DNA from: Bradyrhizobium uaiense
GTDB lineage: Bacteria; Pseudomonadota; Alphaproteobacteria; Rhizobiales; Xanthobacteraceae
Reading direction: 5' to 3'
DNA length: 64,000 bases
Assembly: GCF_010811875.1 (NCBI RefSeq)
Contig: NZ_VKHP01000011.1
Coordinates: 1 to 64,000 of the forward strand
In this document: in pieces, positions 54,705 through 63,268 of the stretch
How the letters are laid out: each line of letters starts with the position of its first letter
How positions within the stretch are numbered: position 1 is the first letter of the stretch
Made by a program: the position numbers and the translations under genes
Notes under the pieces: model-generated
The model's database searches: none
What the model saw: only the letters and a program-made list of their open reading frames with translations
What the model was told of the DNA's origin: nothing

Positions 54705-55754
54705 ATGTCTAACACAACGAACTACGATCGCCGAAATTTCATCAGTGTGGCGGCTGGAAGCGCCGCTGCATTACTCTCCCTCGGGGGCTCTGCCCTGGCG
54801 CAGCCGACAAAGCATAAATCAGCGGCTCTTCCCACGATCGCGCCCGGGACGCATTCATCGTTCGCTTCGCTGAAGCAGATCGATGCGGGCCTCTTGAGTG
54901 TCGAATATGCGGAAGCCGGTCCGATCGACGGCCCGGTGGTCATCCTTCTCCACGGCTGGCCGTACGACATTTACAGCTTCGTTGACGTGTGCCCCTTGTT
55001 GGCATCAGAGGGCTATCGGGTCATAGTTCCCTACGTGCGTGGCTACGGTCCCACGCGCTTTCTTTCCAACGACACATTCCGAAATGGTCAACCGTCGGCA
55101 GTCGCCCTCGACGTCATTACGTTGATGGACGCTCTGAAGATCGAAAGGGCGACGCTTGCCGGCTTTGACTGGGGTGCCCGAACGGCCAACGTCATTGCAG
55201 CGCTCTGGCCCGCGCGCTGCAGGGCGATGGTATCGGTGAGCGGCTATCTCATCGGAAGCCAGGCGGCAGGCAAGTTGCCGTTGCCACCCAAGGCTGAGCT
55301 CGAGTGGTGGTATCAATTCTACTTCGCCACCGAGCGCGGCCGTGAGGGCTACGACAAGAACCGGCACGACTTTGCCAAGCTCATTTGGCAGCAGGCCTCA
55401 CCGAAATGGGACTTCAGCGAAGCTACCTTCGAGCGAAGTGCCAAGGCATTCGATAATCCCGATCACGTCGCGATCGTGGTCCACAACTATCGTTGGCGTA
55501 TGGGCCTCGCGAATGGTGAGGCGATATATGATGACTTCGAACGGAAACTCGCGGAGGCCCCCGTCATCACTGTACCCACGATTACGATGGAAGGTGATGC
55601 CAACGGCGCACCGCACCCTGAGGCCAGCGCCTATGCGAAGAAGTTCTCGGGCAGATACGAGCATCGTCTGATCAAGGGCGGTATCGGGCACAACTTGCCA
55701 CAGGAGGCCCCCCAGGCGTTTGCGGAAGCCGTCATCGACGTCGCCGAGAGTTGA
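54705..55754 (+). CDS. Exported alpha/beta hydrolase, epoxide hydrolase/dehalogenase-like
   Basis: 349 residues. A Tat-type signal (YDRRNFISVAAGSAAALLSLGGSALA, about 8-33) precedes an alpha/beta-hydrolase fold. The oxyanion-hole motif is LLHGWPYDIYSF, the nucleophile elbow GFDWGARTA with Asp as nucleophile (as in epoxide hydrolases and haloalkane dehalogenases), and a C-terminal catalytic His lies in GGIGHNLPQE. Export by Tat suggests a folded periplasmic enzyme. It is followed by a stem-loop and the fumC cluster. The substrate is unknown. Confidence 0.85.
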   Translation: MSNTTNYDRRNFISVAAGSAAALLSLGGSALAQPTKHKSAALPTIAPGTHSSFASLKQIDAGLLSVEYAEAGPIDGPVVILLHGWPYDIYSFVDVCPLLASEGYRVIVPYVRGYGPTRFLSNDTFRNGQPSAVALDVITLMDALKIERATLAGFDWGARTANVIAALWPARCRAMVSVSGYLIGSQAAGKLPLPPKAELEWWYQFYFATERGREGYDKNRHDFAKLIWQQASPKWDFSEATFERSAKAFDNPDHVAIVVHNYRWRMGLANGEAIYDDFERKLAEAPVITVPTITMEGDANGAPHPEASAYAKKFSGRYEHRLIKGGIGHNLPQEAPQAFAEAVIDVAES

Positions 55755-55769
55755 TCGACGCAAGGGGAG

Positions 55770-55798
55770 CTTGCGGATCGGCTGAAGCGATCCGCAAG
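55770..55798 (+). terminator. Terminator-like stem-loop between the hydrolase and fumC
   Basis: CTTGCGGATCG (55770-55780) pairs perfectly with CGATCCGCAAG (55788-55798) around a 7-nt loop, followed by TTT. It lies 15 bp after the hydrolase stop. Confidence 0.7.
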
Positions 55799-55881
55799 TT
55801 TGCCCGACCTTGGCCGCGAGCACGACTGGAAACCGTCGAGCTCTGTTCAGCAACCCCACCAATAGCAAGAGGAAGATGCAG

Positions 55882-57306
55882 ATGACTGACGTCAGGAAAG
55901 AGACCGATAGCCTTGGTGTTGTAGAAGTGCCGGCCGACAAGCTGTGGGGAGCGCAAACGCAGCGTTCGCTGGAGCATTTCAGCATCGGCGCCGATTTGAT
56001 TCCCCGCGAGATGATCACCGGATATGCAATCCTCAAGAAGGCCGCCGCAACCGCCAATCGCGCAAGCGGGCGGTTGGACGACACAAGATACAAGCTGATC
56101 GTAAAGACGTGCGACGAAATTTTGGCGGGGCAGCACCACGACATGTTCCCGCTGCATGTCTGGATGACGGGTAGCGGAACGCAGTTCAATATGAACGTCA
56201 ACGAGGTGGTTTCCAACCGCTGTTGCCAGCTCGCCGGCACGCCGCTTGGCAGCCACGCTCCGGTCCATCCGAACGATCACGTCAATATGGCGCAGTCGTC
56301 GAACGACTCGTTCCCCTCGACGATGAACATCGCGGCCGCCGTGAACGTGAAGCAGCGCTTGGTTCCGGCGGTTGCGGCTTTGCGTGATGCCATCGCAGCC
56401 AAGGCGAAGGAATGGGACAATATCGTCAAGATCGGCCGCACGCACATGCAGGATGCGACGCCGCTGACGCTGGGCCAGGAGTGGTCAGGCTATGCCGGCA
56501 TGTTGACAGATGACCTGGAGCGAATCGAGGCGTCGCTGACCGGAGTCTATCGGCTGGCACTTGGTGGCACCGCGGTCGGGACGGGCATCAACTCGGCTCC
56601 TGGCTTTGCCGAAGCAGCGGCGGCCGAAATCGCCAAGCTCACCGGTCTCCCGTTTGTGACCGCGCCTAACAAGTTCACCGTGCAGGGCGCCCATGATGCG
56701 CTAGTGCAACTGTCCGGCACGCTGCGCACGCTAGCGGTGTCGCTGTACAAGATCGCCAACGATATCCGCTTGATGTCGTGCGGTCCTCGGGCAGGCTTTG
56801 CCGAGCTGTTGATCCCCGAGAACGAACCGGGTTCGTCGATCATGCCTGGCAAGGTCAATCCGACCCAGTGCGAGGCGCTTGCCATGATCGCTGCGCAGGT
56901 CCTGGGGAACGACGTTGCTGTCGGCTTTGGCGGCGCCGGCGGCTATCTTGAGATGAATGTCTACAAGCCGCTGATGATCTTCAACATCACGCATTCGGTG
57001 ACGATCCTGAGCGACGGCTGCGTCAACTTCCGCAAGTTCCTGGTGGAGGGGACGAAGCCCAACCTGAAGAAGATCAACGAGTATGTTGAGCGTTCGCTGA
57101 TGCTGGTCACCGCGCTGGCACCTGTCATCGGCTACGACAAGGCTTCGAAGATCGCTCACTACGCGATGGACCACGATCTGACGCTGAAAGCTGCTGCGCT
57201 CAAGCTCGGTTTCGTCAGCGAGGAGGAGTTCGATCGCGTTGTCGATCCTGCCAAGATGGTGAAGCCCTATGTCGCCTCTGCGGCGACGGCATCCGCTGCG
57301 GGCTGA
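55882..57306 (+). CDS. fumC: Class II fumarate hydratase FumC
   Basis: A 474-residue homotetrameric, iron-independent fumarase that interconverts fumarate and malate. It has [54 protein letters not shown] and the superfamily signature [11 protein letters not shown]. The start is the ATG at 55882 ([12 protein letters not shown]), 9 nt after GAGG; an ATG at 55876 is too close. Having no Fe-S cluster, it keeps working under oxidative stress. It is clustered with mqo and a cyanide-insensitive oxidase, whose quinone pool would take the electrons from malate. Confidence 0.95.
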   Translation: MTDVRKETDSLGVVEVPADKLWGAQTQRSLEHFSIGADLIPREMITGYAILKKAAATANRASGRLDDTRYKLIVKTCDEILAGQHHDMFPLHVWMTGSGTQFNMNVNEVVSNRCCQLAGTPLGSHAPVHPNDHVNMAQSSNDSFPSTMNIAAAVNVKQRLVPAVAALRDAIAAKAKEWDNIVKIGRTHMQDATPLTLGQEWSGYAGMLTDDLERIEASLTGVYRLALGGTAVGTGINSAPGFAEAAAAEIAKLTGLPFVTAPNKFTVQGAHDALVQLSGTLRTLAVSLYKIANDIRLMSCGPRAGFAELLIPENEPGSSIMPGKVNPTQCEALAMIAAQVLGNDVAVGFGGAGGYLEMNVYKPLMIFNITHSVTILSDGCVNFRKFLVEGTKPNLKKINEYVERSLMLVTALAPVIGYDKASKIAHYAMDHDLTLKAAALKLGFVSEEEFDRVVDPAKMVKPYVASAATASAAG

Positions 57307-57322
57307 ACGCGCATCGACTAGG

Positions 57323-57354
57323 CGAGGGCCGGTTTGTTCACCGGCCGGCCCTCG
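57323..57354 (+). terminator. Terminator-like stem-loop after fumC
   Basis: CGAGGGCCGG (57323-57332) pairs with CCGGCCCTCG (57345-57354) around a 12-nt loop, 17 bp after the fumC stop. There is no T tract. Confidence 0.6.
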
Positions 57355-57393
57355 ATCGTCCACGATTTGGCGCGACAAACGGGAAGGAAGAAA

Positions 57394-57660
57394 ATGCGAT
57401 TCACGAGCACCATTGTTGTTGCCTGTCTGAGCGGCGCGTTGCTCCTGCAAGGCAGTTGGGCGTTTGCCGATCCTCAAACCGATGAAGGGAAAACCGTCTT
57501 TGGCAATGCACCGATCGGCCATCTTCAACCACGTGCACGCCCGTTCTCGCCTGACTCATCCGCGGATCAAGCGGAGCAGCGCCGCGAGTCGGATTTCGAT
57601 GTCAAAGAACGAAAGCTGGACGAGGAGTTCAATAAGAAACTCGACATTTGCCGATGTTGA
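57394..57660 (+). CDS. Small exported protein of unknown function
   Basis: 88 residues. A signal peptide covers about 1-25 (MRFTSTIVVACLSGALLLQGSW, then AFA). The mature part is short, charged and probably helical at the C-terminus (DFDVKERKLDEEFNKKLDICRC), with two closely spaced cysteines. GGAAGGAAG precedes the ATG at 57394. I do not recognise a family. It lies between fumC and two cupin genes on the same strand. Confidence 0.65.
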   Translation: MRFTSTIVVACLSGALLLQGSWAFADPQTDEGKTVFGNAPIGHLQPRARPFSPDSSADQAEQRRESDFDVKERKLDEEFNKKLDICRC

Positions 57661-57703
57661 GACCCGAAGGCTCACCTGGAGCGACCCGGTCTGAAGCGAG
57701 GGA

Positions 57704-58114
57704 ATGCAAAACATGTTCCGATGCGTTAGGTTATGGACAGGAACGGACCAGCAGTCTCACTTCGAGGACGGTGTCATCGAACTTGAGTTGGGGCTCCGCG
57801 GCGACGCACTCAGTCCGAAGCTGCCGTTGGGCTCGGCTTCGTTCCATGAAACGGATGCGGACCCAGGACTGGGATGGCATCCGGATCCTGCTCGTCAGCT
57901 CGTCATAACGCTGAGCGGTACGCTCGAATTCGAGACTGCCGACGGCCGATTCACGCTTCGTCAGGGCGACGTCCTCTTCACCGAGGACACGAGCGGAGCC
58001 GGTCACAACTGGAAAATGATCGGGGACGCTCCCTGGCGTCGACTCTACACGGTTCTCGAGCCTGACAGCGTTGTCCCATTTCGCCCGGCCACTTCGGCCA
58101 AAACGGTTGCGTGA
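57704..58114 (+). CDS. Cupin-fold protein (first of a tandem pair)
   Basis: A 136-residue single-domain cupin. Core strands include GWHPDPARQLVITLSGTLEFETADGRFTLRQGDVLFTEDTSGAGHNWKM. The metal positions appear to be His59 (GWHPDP) and His in GAGHNW, fewer than in classical enzymes. GAGGGA precedes the ATG. It is similar to the next protein over its whole length (FRCVRLWTGTD/IRCVRLWTGDD; RQLVITLSGTL in both), so the pair arose by duplication. Role unknown. Confidence 0.8.
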   Translation: MQNMFRCVRLWTGTDQQSHFEDGVIELELGLRGDALSPKLPLGSASFHETDADPGLGWHPDPARQLVITLSGTLEFETADGRFTLRQGDVLFTEDTSGAGHNWKMIGDAPWRRLYTVLEPDSVVPFRPATSAKTVA

Positions 58115-58146
58115 AGCGTACAACAGAAAATGACAGGAGCAATAAG

Positions 58147-58551
58147 ATGATCCGATGTGTGCGTCTGTGGACCGGCGATGACAACAATTCGTATTTTGAG
58201 GAAGGCACCATCGAGCTTGAACCTGGCCAGCGTGGTGATTGGCTGAGCAGCAAGGTTGACGTGACCACGATCTCTTTCCAGGAGACCGGAGCCGGCGGAA
58301 CGTTCGCCTGGCACACGGCCCCCGTTCGACAATTGGTCATCACGCTGAGCGGGACACTCGACTTCCAGACGCGCGCCGGCAAGCATTTCCTGATCCACCC
58401 AGGCAATGTTCTGTTGGCCGAGGACACTGCCGGATCCGGTCATAGCTGGAAACTAACCGACGATTCATCCTGGCGACGCGCCTATGTGGTTCTGCGACCA
58501 GGCGCGGCCGTACCATTCCGCGCACGTAAAGCGCAAGCGATTCCAGCCTGA
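58147..58551 (+). CDS. Cupin-fold protein (second of a tandem pair)
   Basis: A 134-residue paralogue of the upstream cupin (RQLVITLSGTLDFQTRAGKHFLIHPGNVLLAEDTAGSGHSWKL). The frame extends to a GTG at 58111 overlapping the first cupin, but the ATG at 58147 follows AGGAGC by 7 nt and gives an N-terminus aligned with its paralogue. It is immediately upstream of mqo. It may be a small-molecule binding or oxygenase-like protein; no function can be assigned. Confidence 0.8.
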   Translation: MIRCVRLWTGDDNNSYFEEGTIELEPGQRGDWLSSKVDVTTISFQETGAGGTFAWHTAPVRQLVITLSGTLDFQTRAGKHFLIHPGNVLLAEDTAGSGHSWKLTDDSSWRRAYVVLRPGAAVPFRARKAQAIPA

Positions 58552-58601
58552 GAGAGGCGTAGCGAAGCAACGATATTGGGAACTCAAAACGGAGAAGCCA
58601 A

Positions 58602-60134
58602 ATGCGACTCGAAAAACAACCTGACGTTGTGTTGATTGGCGCCGGCATCATGAGCGCGACCACCGGCGTGTTCTTGAAGGAACTCGAGCCGTCGCTCTCG
58701 ATCACAATGTTCGAGACGCTGGAGGATTGCGGCCTGGAGAGTTCGGACGCTTGGAACAACGCCGGTACGGGTCATGCTGCCAACTGTGAGATGAACTATA
58801 CGCCACAGCGTCCCGACGGCAGCATCGATATATCCGAGGCGCTTGAGGTCAACGTCGAGTTCGATCTCTCGCGGCAGTTCTGGACCTATCTGATCAGGAA
58901 GGGCGCAATCGCCGATCCTCGCTCGTTTATTCATCCTGTGCCGCACATGAGCTTCGTGCACGGCAAGGATAACGTGGCCTTCCTTGCAAAGCGGTTCAAG
59001 GCAATGGCGGCGCATCATTGCTACGCGGGGATGGAATACAGCGAGGACCCGAGGAAGATCTCTGACTGGGTGCCGCTGGTGATGGAGGGGCGAAAGGACG
59101 AAGAGCCCGTTGCCGCGACAAGGATCATCACGGGAGCCGACGTCGACTATGGCTCACTGACGCACCATCTGGTCCGGTATCTCGTGAGCCAGCCGGGCTG
59201 TTCCGTTCACTACAAGACTCGCGTGACAAGCCTGGTTCGCGAAGCTGATGGACGTTGGCGGGTCGAAGTGCATGACGTCGCCACCGGTGAAAAACGCTCG
59301 GTCACGGCGAAGTTCGTCTTTGTCGGGGCGGGCGGCGGCGCGCTGCCGCTGCTGCAAAAATCGGGAATTCCCGAGGCGCAAGGCTATGCCGGCTTTCCGG
59401 TTAGCGGCATCTGGTTACGCTGCGACGATCCGGCAATCAACAAGCGCCATCATGCCAAGGTCTACGGCAAGGCCGCGGTCGGCTCGCCGCCGATGTCGGT
59501 GCCGCACCTTGACACACGTGTCATTGGGGGCGAGCACTCTCTGCTGTTTGGTCCCTATGCGGGCTTCTCGAGCAAATTCCTCAAGCACGGGTCGCTTTTT
59601 GATCTGTTCGAGTCGATCCGACCGGCTAACGTCAAGCCGCTTCTGGCGGTCGCGCGCGACAACTTCGATCTCACGGAGTATCTGATCGGTCAGGTCTTGC
59701 AGTCCGAAAGCCACCGATTGGCGGCCCTGGACGAGTATTTTCCAAAGGCCGATCCCAAGGACTGGAGATTGCAGGTCGCTGGTCAGCGCGTCCAGATCAT
59801 CAAGCCGGACGTCAAACGCGGAGGCCTGTTGGAGTTCGGAACTGAGCTGGTCGGTGCGGCCGATCGCTCCTTGGTCGCGCTGCTGGGAGCTTCGCCAGGC
59901 GCGTCCACTGCCGCCTTCATCGCAATCAGCGTGCTCGAGAAGTGCTTCGCCAACGAGCTCATGGAAAGCGCGTGGCTGCCCAAGCTGAAGGAGATAATCC
60001 CATCCTATGGCGTCTCGCTCATCGATGATGCGGATTTCACCCGCAGCATCCGTGCGGCGACCGCTGAAGTTCTCAAGCTCGACAACATCGTGTCACCCAC
60101 GCGGCAAACGACACCGGTGGCTGAGACGGTTTGA
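58602..60134 (+). CDS. mqo: Malate:quinone oxidoreductase
   Basis: A 510-residue FAD-dependent peripheral membrane enzyme that oxidises malate to oxaloacetate and reduces the quinone pool. It has the N-terminal dinucleotide fold VVLIGAGIMSATTGVFLKEL, the family blocks ESSDAWNNAGTGHAANCEMNYTP and FVGAGGGALPLLQKSGIPEA, and the C-terminal LLGASPGASTAAFIAI. Length and ends are normal. It sits between the cupins and the quinol oxidase genes, 18 bp before the latter, suggesting an operon delivering malate electrons to oxygen. Confidence 0.95.
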   Translation: MRLEKQPDVVLIGAGIMSATTGVFLKELEPSLSITMFETLEDCGLESSDAWNNAGTGHAANCEMNYTPQRPDGSIDISEALEVNVEFDLSRQFWTYLIRKGAIADPRSFIHPVPHMSFVHGKDNVAFLAKRFKAMAAHHCYAGMEYSEDPRKISDWVPLVMEGRKDEEPVAATRIITGADVDYGSLTHHLVRYLVSQPGCSVHYKTRVTSLVREADGRWRVEVHDVATGEKRSVTAKFVFVGAGGGALPLLQKSGIPEAQGYAGFPVSGIWLRCDDPAINKRHHAKVYGKAAVGSPPMSVPHLDTRVIGGEHSLLFGPYAGFSSKFLKHGSLFDLFESIRPANVKPLLAVARDNFDLTEYLIGQVLQSESHRLAALDEYFPKADPKDWRLQVAGQRVQIIKPDVKRGGLLEFGTELVGAADRSLVALLGASPGASTAAFIAISVLEKCFANELMESAWLPKLKEIIPSYGVSLIDDADFTRSIRAATAEVLKLDNIVSPTRQTTPVAETV

Positions 60135-60152
60135 CGGGATAGGAGCCGCAAA

Positions 60153-61559
60153 ATGGACGCCACAGCTCTTCTTCTGTCTCGCCTACAGTTCGCCTTCACG
60201 ATTTCGTTCCACATCATTTTCCCGGCGTTCAGCATTGGTCTGGCCGCCTGGCTCGCCGTGCTCGAGGCAATGCATCTGTGGACCGGGAAACCGGTTTTCC
60301 GAACCCTGTTCCAATTCTGGCTGAAGGTATTTGGTGTCGCCTTCGGCCTTGGTGTGGTGTCAGGCGTCGTGATGGCCTTTCAGTTTGGCACAAACTGGAG
60401 CGTGCTGTCGAACATGTCGGGTCCCATCCAGGGACCGCTGCTTTCGTACGAGACATTTACCGCCTTCGCTTTGGAAGCCGGCTTCTTCGGTGTCCTCATC
60501 TTCGGGCGCAAGCGCGTGGCGCCATGGTTCTATATGTTTTCGACGACCATGGTGGCGCTTGGCACGACACTGTCGGCATTCTGGATCATGGTGAACAACA
60601 GCTGGATGCAGGTGCCAGTCGGCTACATCGTGCAAAATGGCCAGTTTGTTCCTGACGATTGGTCAAAGATCATCTTCAACTCCGTCGTGTGGTCGCGTTT
60701 TCCACACATGCTGTTGGCTTCCTACCTCACGGGCGCGTTCTGCGTTGCGGCCAGCGGCGCGTGGTACCTGCTGCAACGCAAGTGCCGGCCGGAGGCCCTC
60801 GTTATGCTGCGCATGGGACTCTTCCTTGCGGCAGTGCTCGTCCCGATTCAGTTTGTTTTCGGTCATCTCGTGGGCGACTACGTCCACGACTTCCAGCCTG
60901 CGAAGTTCGCAGCGATTGAGGGCCGTTGGCACGACGAACAGCCGGCCGGCGAGGTGCTGATCGCGTGGCCGGATCCGGCGCACGAGACGAACAGGTACGA
61001 AATCAAGATCCCGATCCTGGGAAGCATCATTGGCAGCATGAGCCTGACGTCCAAGGAAATTGGGTTGACCGATTTTCCGCCGCAGGATCGTCCGCCGGTT
61101 CTGATCCCGTTTGCAAGCTTCCGTATCATGGTCGGCTGCGGAATGATCATGCTCGCGCTTGCCTGGTTGGGATCCTATCTGAGTGTCAAGCATCGTCTTG
61201 AGCGTAGCCGCTTGCTGCTCTGGGGCGTCTTTCTCAGCTTCCCACTGCCGTTCATCGCCATTCTCACGGGCTGGTACACCGCAGAAGTCGGACGTCAACC
61301 CTGGGTGATCTACGGTGCATTGCGGACAGCCCAGGCGATGACACCATTTCTGACGGCGCCCGCCGCGTTGGGCTCGCTCATCCTGTTCGGCGCGATCTAC
61401 CTATTCATCTTCTCGTTTGGCGTCCTTTATCTCTACAGGCTGTTGCGAGCAGGACCTTCGCCATACTCGCCCGAACTCTCGCATGACGCCACGCCTAACC
61501 GACCGATGTCGTTAGCCGGCGAACACCCGACTCCGAGCTTCATGATTGCAGGAGAATAG
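60153..61559 (+). CDS. cioA: Cytochrome bd-type (cyanide-insensitive) quinol oxidase subunit I
   Basis: A 468-residue integral membrane subunit with about nine helices. The N-terminal His in FTISFHIIFPAFSIGLA is the conserved high-spin heme ligand. The quinol-binding region is of the short-loop type and ends in the GRQPW motif (TAEVGRQPWVIYG). The short loop is characteristic of CIO-type bd oxidases rather than E. coli CydA. It reduces oxygen with quinol electrons without proton pumping. It is encoded 2 bp before subunit II. Confidence 0.93.
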   Translation: MDATALLLSRLQFAFTISFHIIFPAFSIGLAAWLAVLEAMHLWTGKPVFRTLFQFWLKVFGVAFGLGVVSGVVMAFQFGTNWSVLSNMSGPIQGPLLSYETFTAFALEAGFFGVLIFGRKRVAPWFYMFSTTMVALGTTLSAFWIMVNNSWMQVPVGYIVQNGQFVPDDWSKIIFNSVVWSRFPHMLLASYLTGAFCVAASGAWYLLQRKCRPEALVMLRMGLFLAAVLVPIQFVFGHLVGDYVHDFQPAKFAAIEGRWHDEQPAGEVLIAWPDPAHETNRYEIKIPILGSIIGSMSLTSKEIGLTDFPPQDRPPVLIPFASFRIMVGCGMIMLALAWLGSYLSVKHRLERSRLLLWGVFLSFPLPFIAILTGWYTAEVGRQPWVIYGALRTAQAMTPFLTAPAALGSLILFGAIYLFIFSFGVLYLYRLLRAGPSPYSPELSHDATPNRPMSLAGEHPTPSFMIAGE

Positions 61560-61561
61560 AA

Positions 61562-62593
61562 ATGGTCATGTTCTGGGTAGCGGTCCTCGCCATCAGCATG
61601 CTTCTGTACCTGCTGCTGGATGGGTTCGATCTTGGTGTTGGCATGCTCTTCGGCCTGACGAGAAGCGAGGCTGACCGAAGTGCCATGTTGCGTTCGGTTG
61701 CGCCATTCTGGGATGGCAATGAAACTTGGCTCATCGTCACTGGCGTGGTCCTGTGGAGCGCGTTTCCGATCGTCTACGCGACGCTGTTGTCTGCGCTCTA
61801 TGTTCCCGTCGTCCTCATGCTGGCGGGCCTGATCCTGCGCGGAGTCTCGTTTGAGTTTCGACACCACGCTCAGCGCTCGCGCTGGATTTGGGATTTTTGC
61901 TTCGCCGCGGGCTCTTTGGTCGCCAGCTTCATGCAGGGCGTGATGGTTGGCGCTCTCGTCGAGGGGCTGCGATTCACCAACGGCCAATACTCTGGCGGTC
62001 CTTTCGGTTGGGTGACGACCTTTGCATTGCTGTGCGGTGCCGGGCTCTGCTTCGGGTATGCGCTGCTTGGAGCTTGCTGGTTGGTCAGTAAATCCGAGGG
62101 CGAGGTCAGGAATAATGCACGTGACCAGGTTTCGATCCTCGCAAGCGTTTCCCTGGCATTCCTGATCATTGCCTTCTGTCACGCGCTGATCGTGCACCTT
62201 CCGATCATGCAGCGATGGATCGATCGCCCGTATCTATTCGTTTTCCCTGCCGTCGGTGCCGTAGCGGCGTGGATTCTTGTGCAAAGCACTATCGGCCACG
62301 ACGACCGTTGGCCGTACCGGATGGCGACGTTGATATTCATTGCGGCCTTCGCCACGCTCGCACTTTCGTTCTGGCCCTACATGGTTCCGTTCGCCATTAC
62401 GATTGAGTCCGCAGCGGCTCCGCATTCTTCGCTTGCGTTCATGTTCTGGGGCGAAGGGATCTTTGTGTTTCCGCTCATGTTGCTCTATGCCGCCGTTGGC
62501 TATCGCGTCTTTCGCGGCAAGGTGGCCAACCATCCCCAACAATTAGGCAACACCGAACCGGAGCCTGGCGGCTCACTTCGTCCAGCAGAGTGA
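61562..62593 (+). CDS. cioB: Cytochrome bd-type quinol oxidase subunit II
   Basis: A 343-residue eight-helix subunit II. Conserved features are YLLLDGFDLGVGMLFGL near the N-terminus, WDGNETWLIVTG and LRGVSFEFRHHA. GGAG lies just before the ATG. It follows cioA almost without a gap and completes the heterodimer; no CydX-like small subunit or CydCD exporter genes are seen. Confidence 0.93.
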   Translation: MVMFWVAVLAISMLLYLLLDGFDLGVGMLFGLTRSEADRSAMLRSVAPFWDGNETWLIVTGVVLWSAFPIVYATLLSALYVPVVLMLAGLILRGVSFEFRHHAQRSRWIWDFCFAAGSLVASFMQGVMVGALVEGLRFTNGQYSGGPFGWVTTFALLCGAGLCFGYALLGACWLVSKSEGEVRNNARDQVSILASVSLAFLIIAFCHALIVHLPIMQRWIDRPYLFVFPAVGAVAAWILVQSTIGHDDRWPYRMATLIFIAAFATLALSFWPYMVPFAITIESAAAPHSSLAFMFWGEGIFVFPLMLLYAAVGYRVFRGKVANHPQQLGNTEPEPGGSLRPAE

Positions 62594-62674
62594 GCAGTCT
62601 GTCAGGAAAACATCAGCTCGGGACTTGTTAGCCTGTAATCAAGCAGCGTGTGCAACAACTAGAGGATACAATCG

Positions 62675-63211
62675 ATGTCTAAACCGGAACGGACGAATAT
62701 CTCCTCGTTGGACTTCGTCTACGCGTTTGAGATGGCAATTGCAGCTCTCCTCTCGTACTGGGCGATGACGGCTGGCCTCACGCGGCTTGTCGACACCCCG
62801 ACCGATCTGCTGGGGGGAATGTGGGCCGCCGTTTCTGCAATCTTTGTGTTCAGGGAAAAGGAGCTCGACAGCGTCTCGGCGGGGATCGCGCGGTTGGCCG
62901 CGACAGGCGTCAGCTTCGCGCTGTGCTTGCCTTACCTCTGGTTCTTCCCAGCCACACCGCTTGGCATCGCGGTGCTGGTGGCGATTGGTGCCGTCATAAT
63001 GATCCTGTTGCACCGCCGAGGCGACATCATCACGACCGGTATCACAACTGTCGTCGTCATGGTTGTTGCCGCCATAGATCCACACGACAGCTGGCGGCAG
63101 CCACTGCTGCGGCTCGCCGACACCGTGGTCGGAATCTCCATTGGCGTTGCATGCCAGTGGATCGGTTTTCATCTGCTCCAGAAGGTAATGACTGCCCGGC
63201 ACGTTTCGTGA
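62675..63211 (+). CDS. FUSC-family (aromatic acid exporter-like) membrane protein
   Basis: A 178-residue protein with about five hydrophobic segments (MAIAALLSYWAMTAGL, LLGGMWAAVSAIFVF, GVSFALCLPYLWFFPA, GIAVLVAIGAVIMILLH, TTVVVMVVAAI). MWAAVSAIFV is typical of the N-terminal membrane module of FUSC/ArAE proteins. It is much shorter than classical exporters and has no cytoplasmic domain, so it may be a half-module or a stand-alone variant. Confidence 0.75.
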   Translation: MSKPERTNISSLDFVYAFEMAIAALLSYWAMTAGLTRLVDTPTDLLGGMWAAVSAIFVFREKELDSVSAGIARLAATGVSFALCLPYLWFFPATPLGIAVLVAIGAVIMILLHRRGDIITTGITTVVVMVVAAIDPHDSWRQPLLRLADTVVGISIGVACQWIGFHLLQKVMTARHVS

Positions 63212-63268
63212 ATCGAATTGCTGGTGAAGGATTCGATTCGGATCTTTGTGGCAGATGGGGAAGGGACA

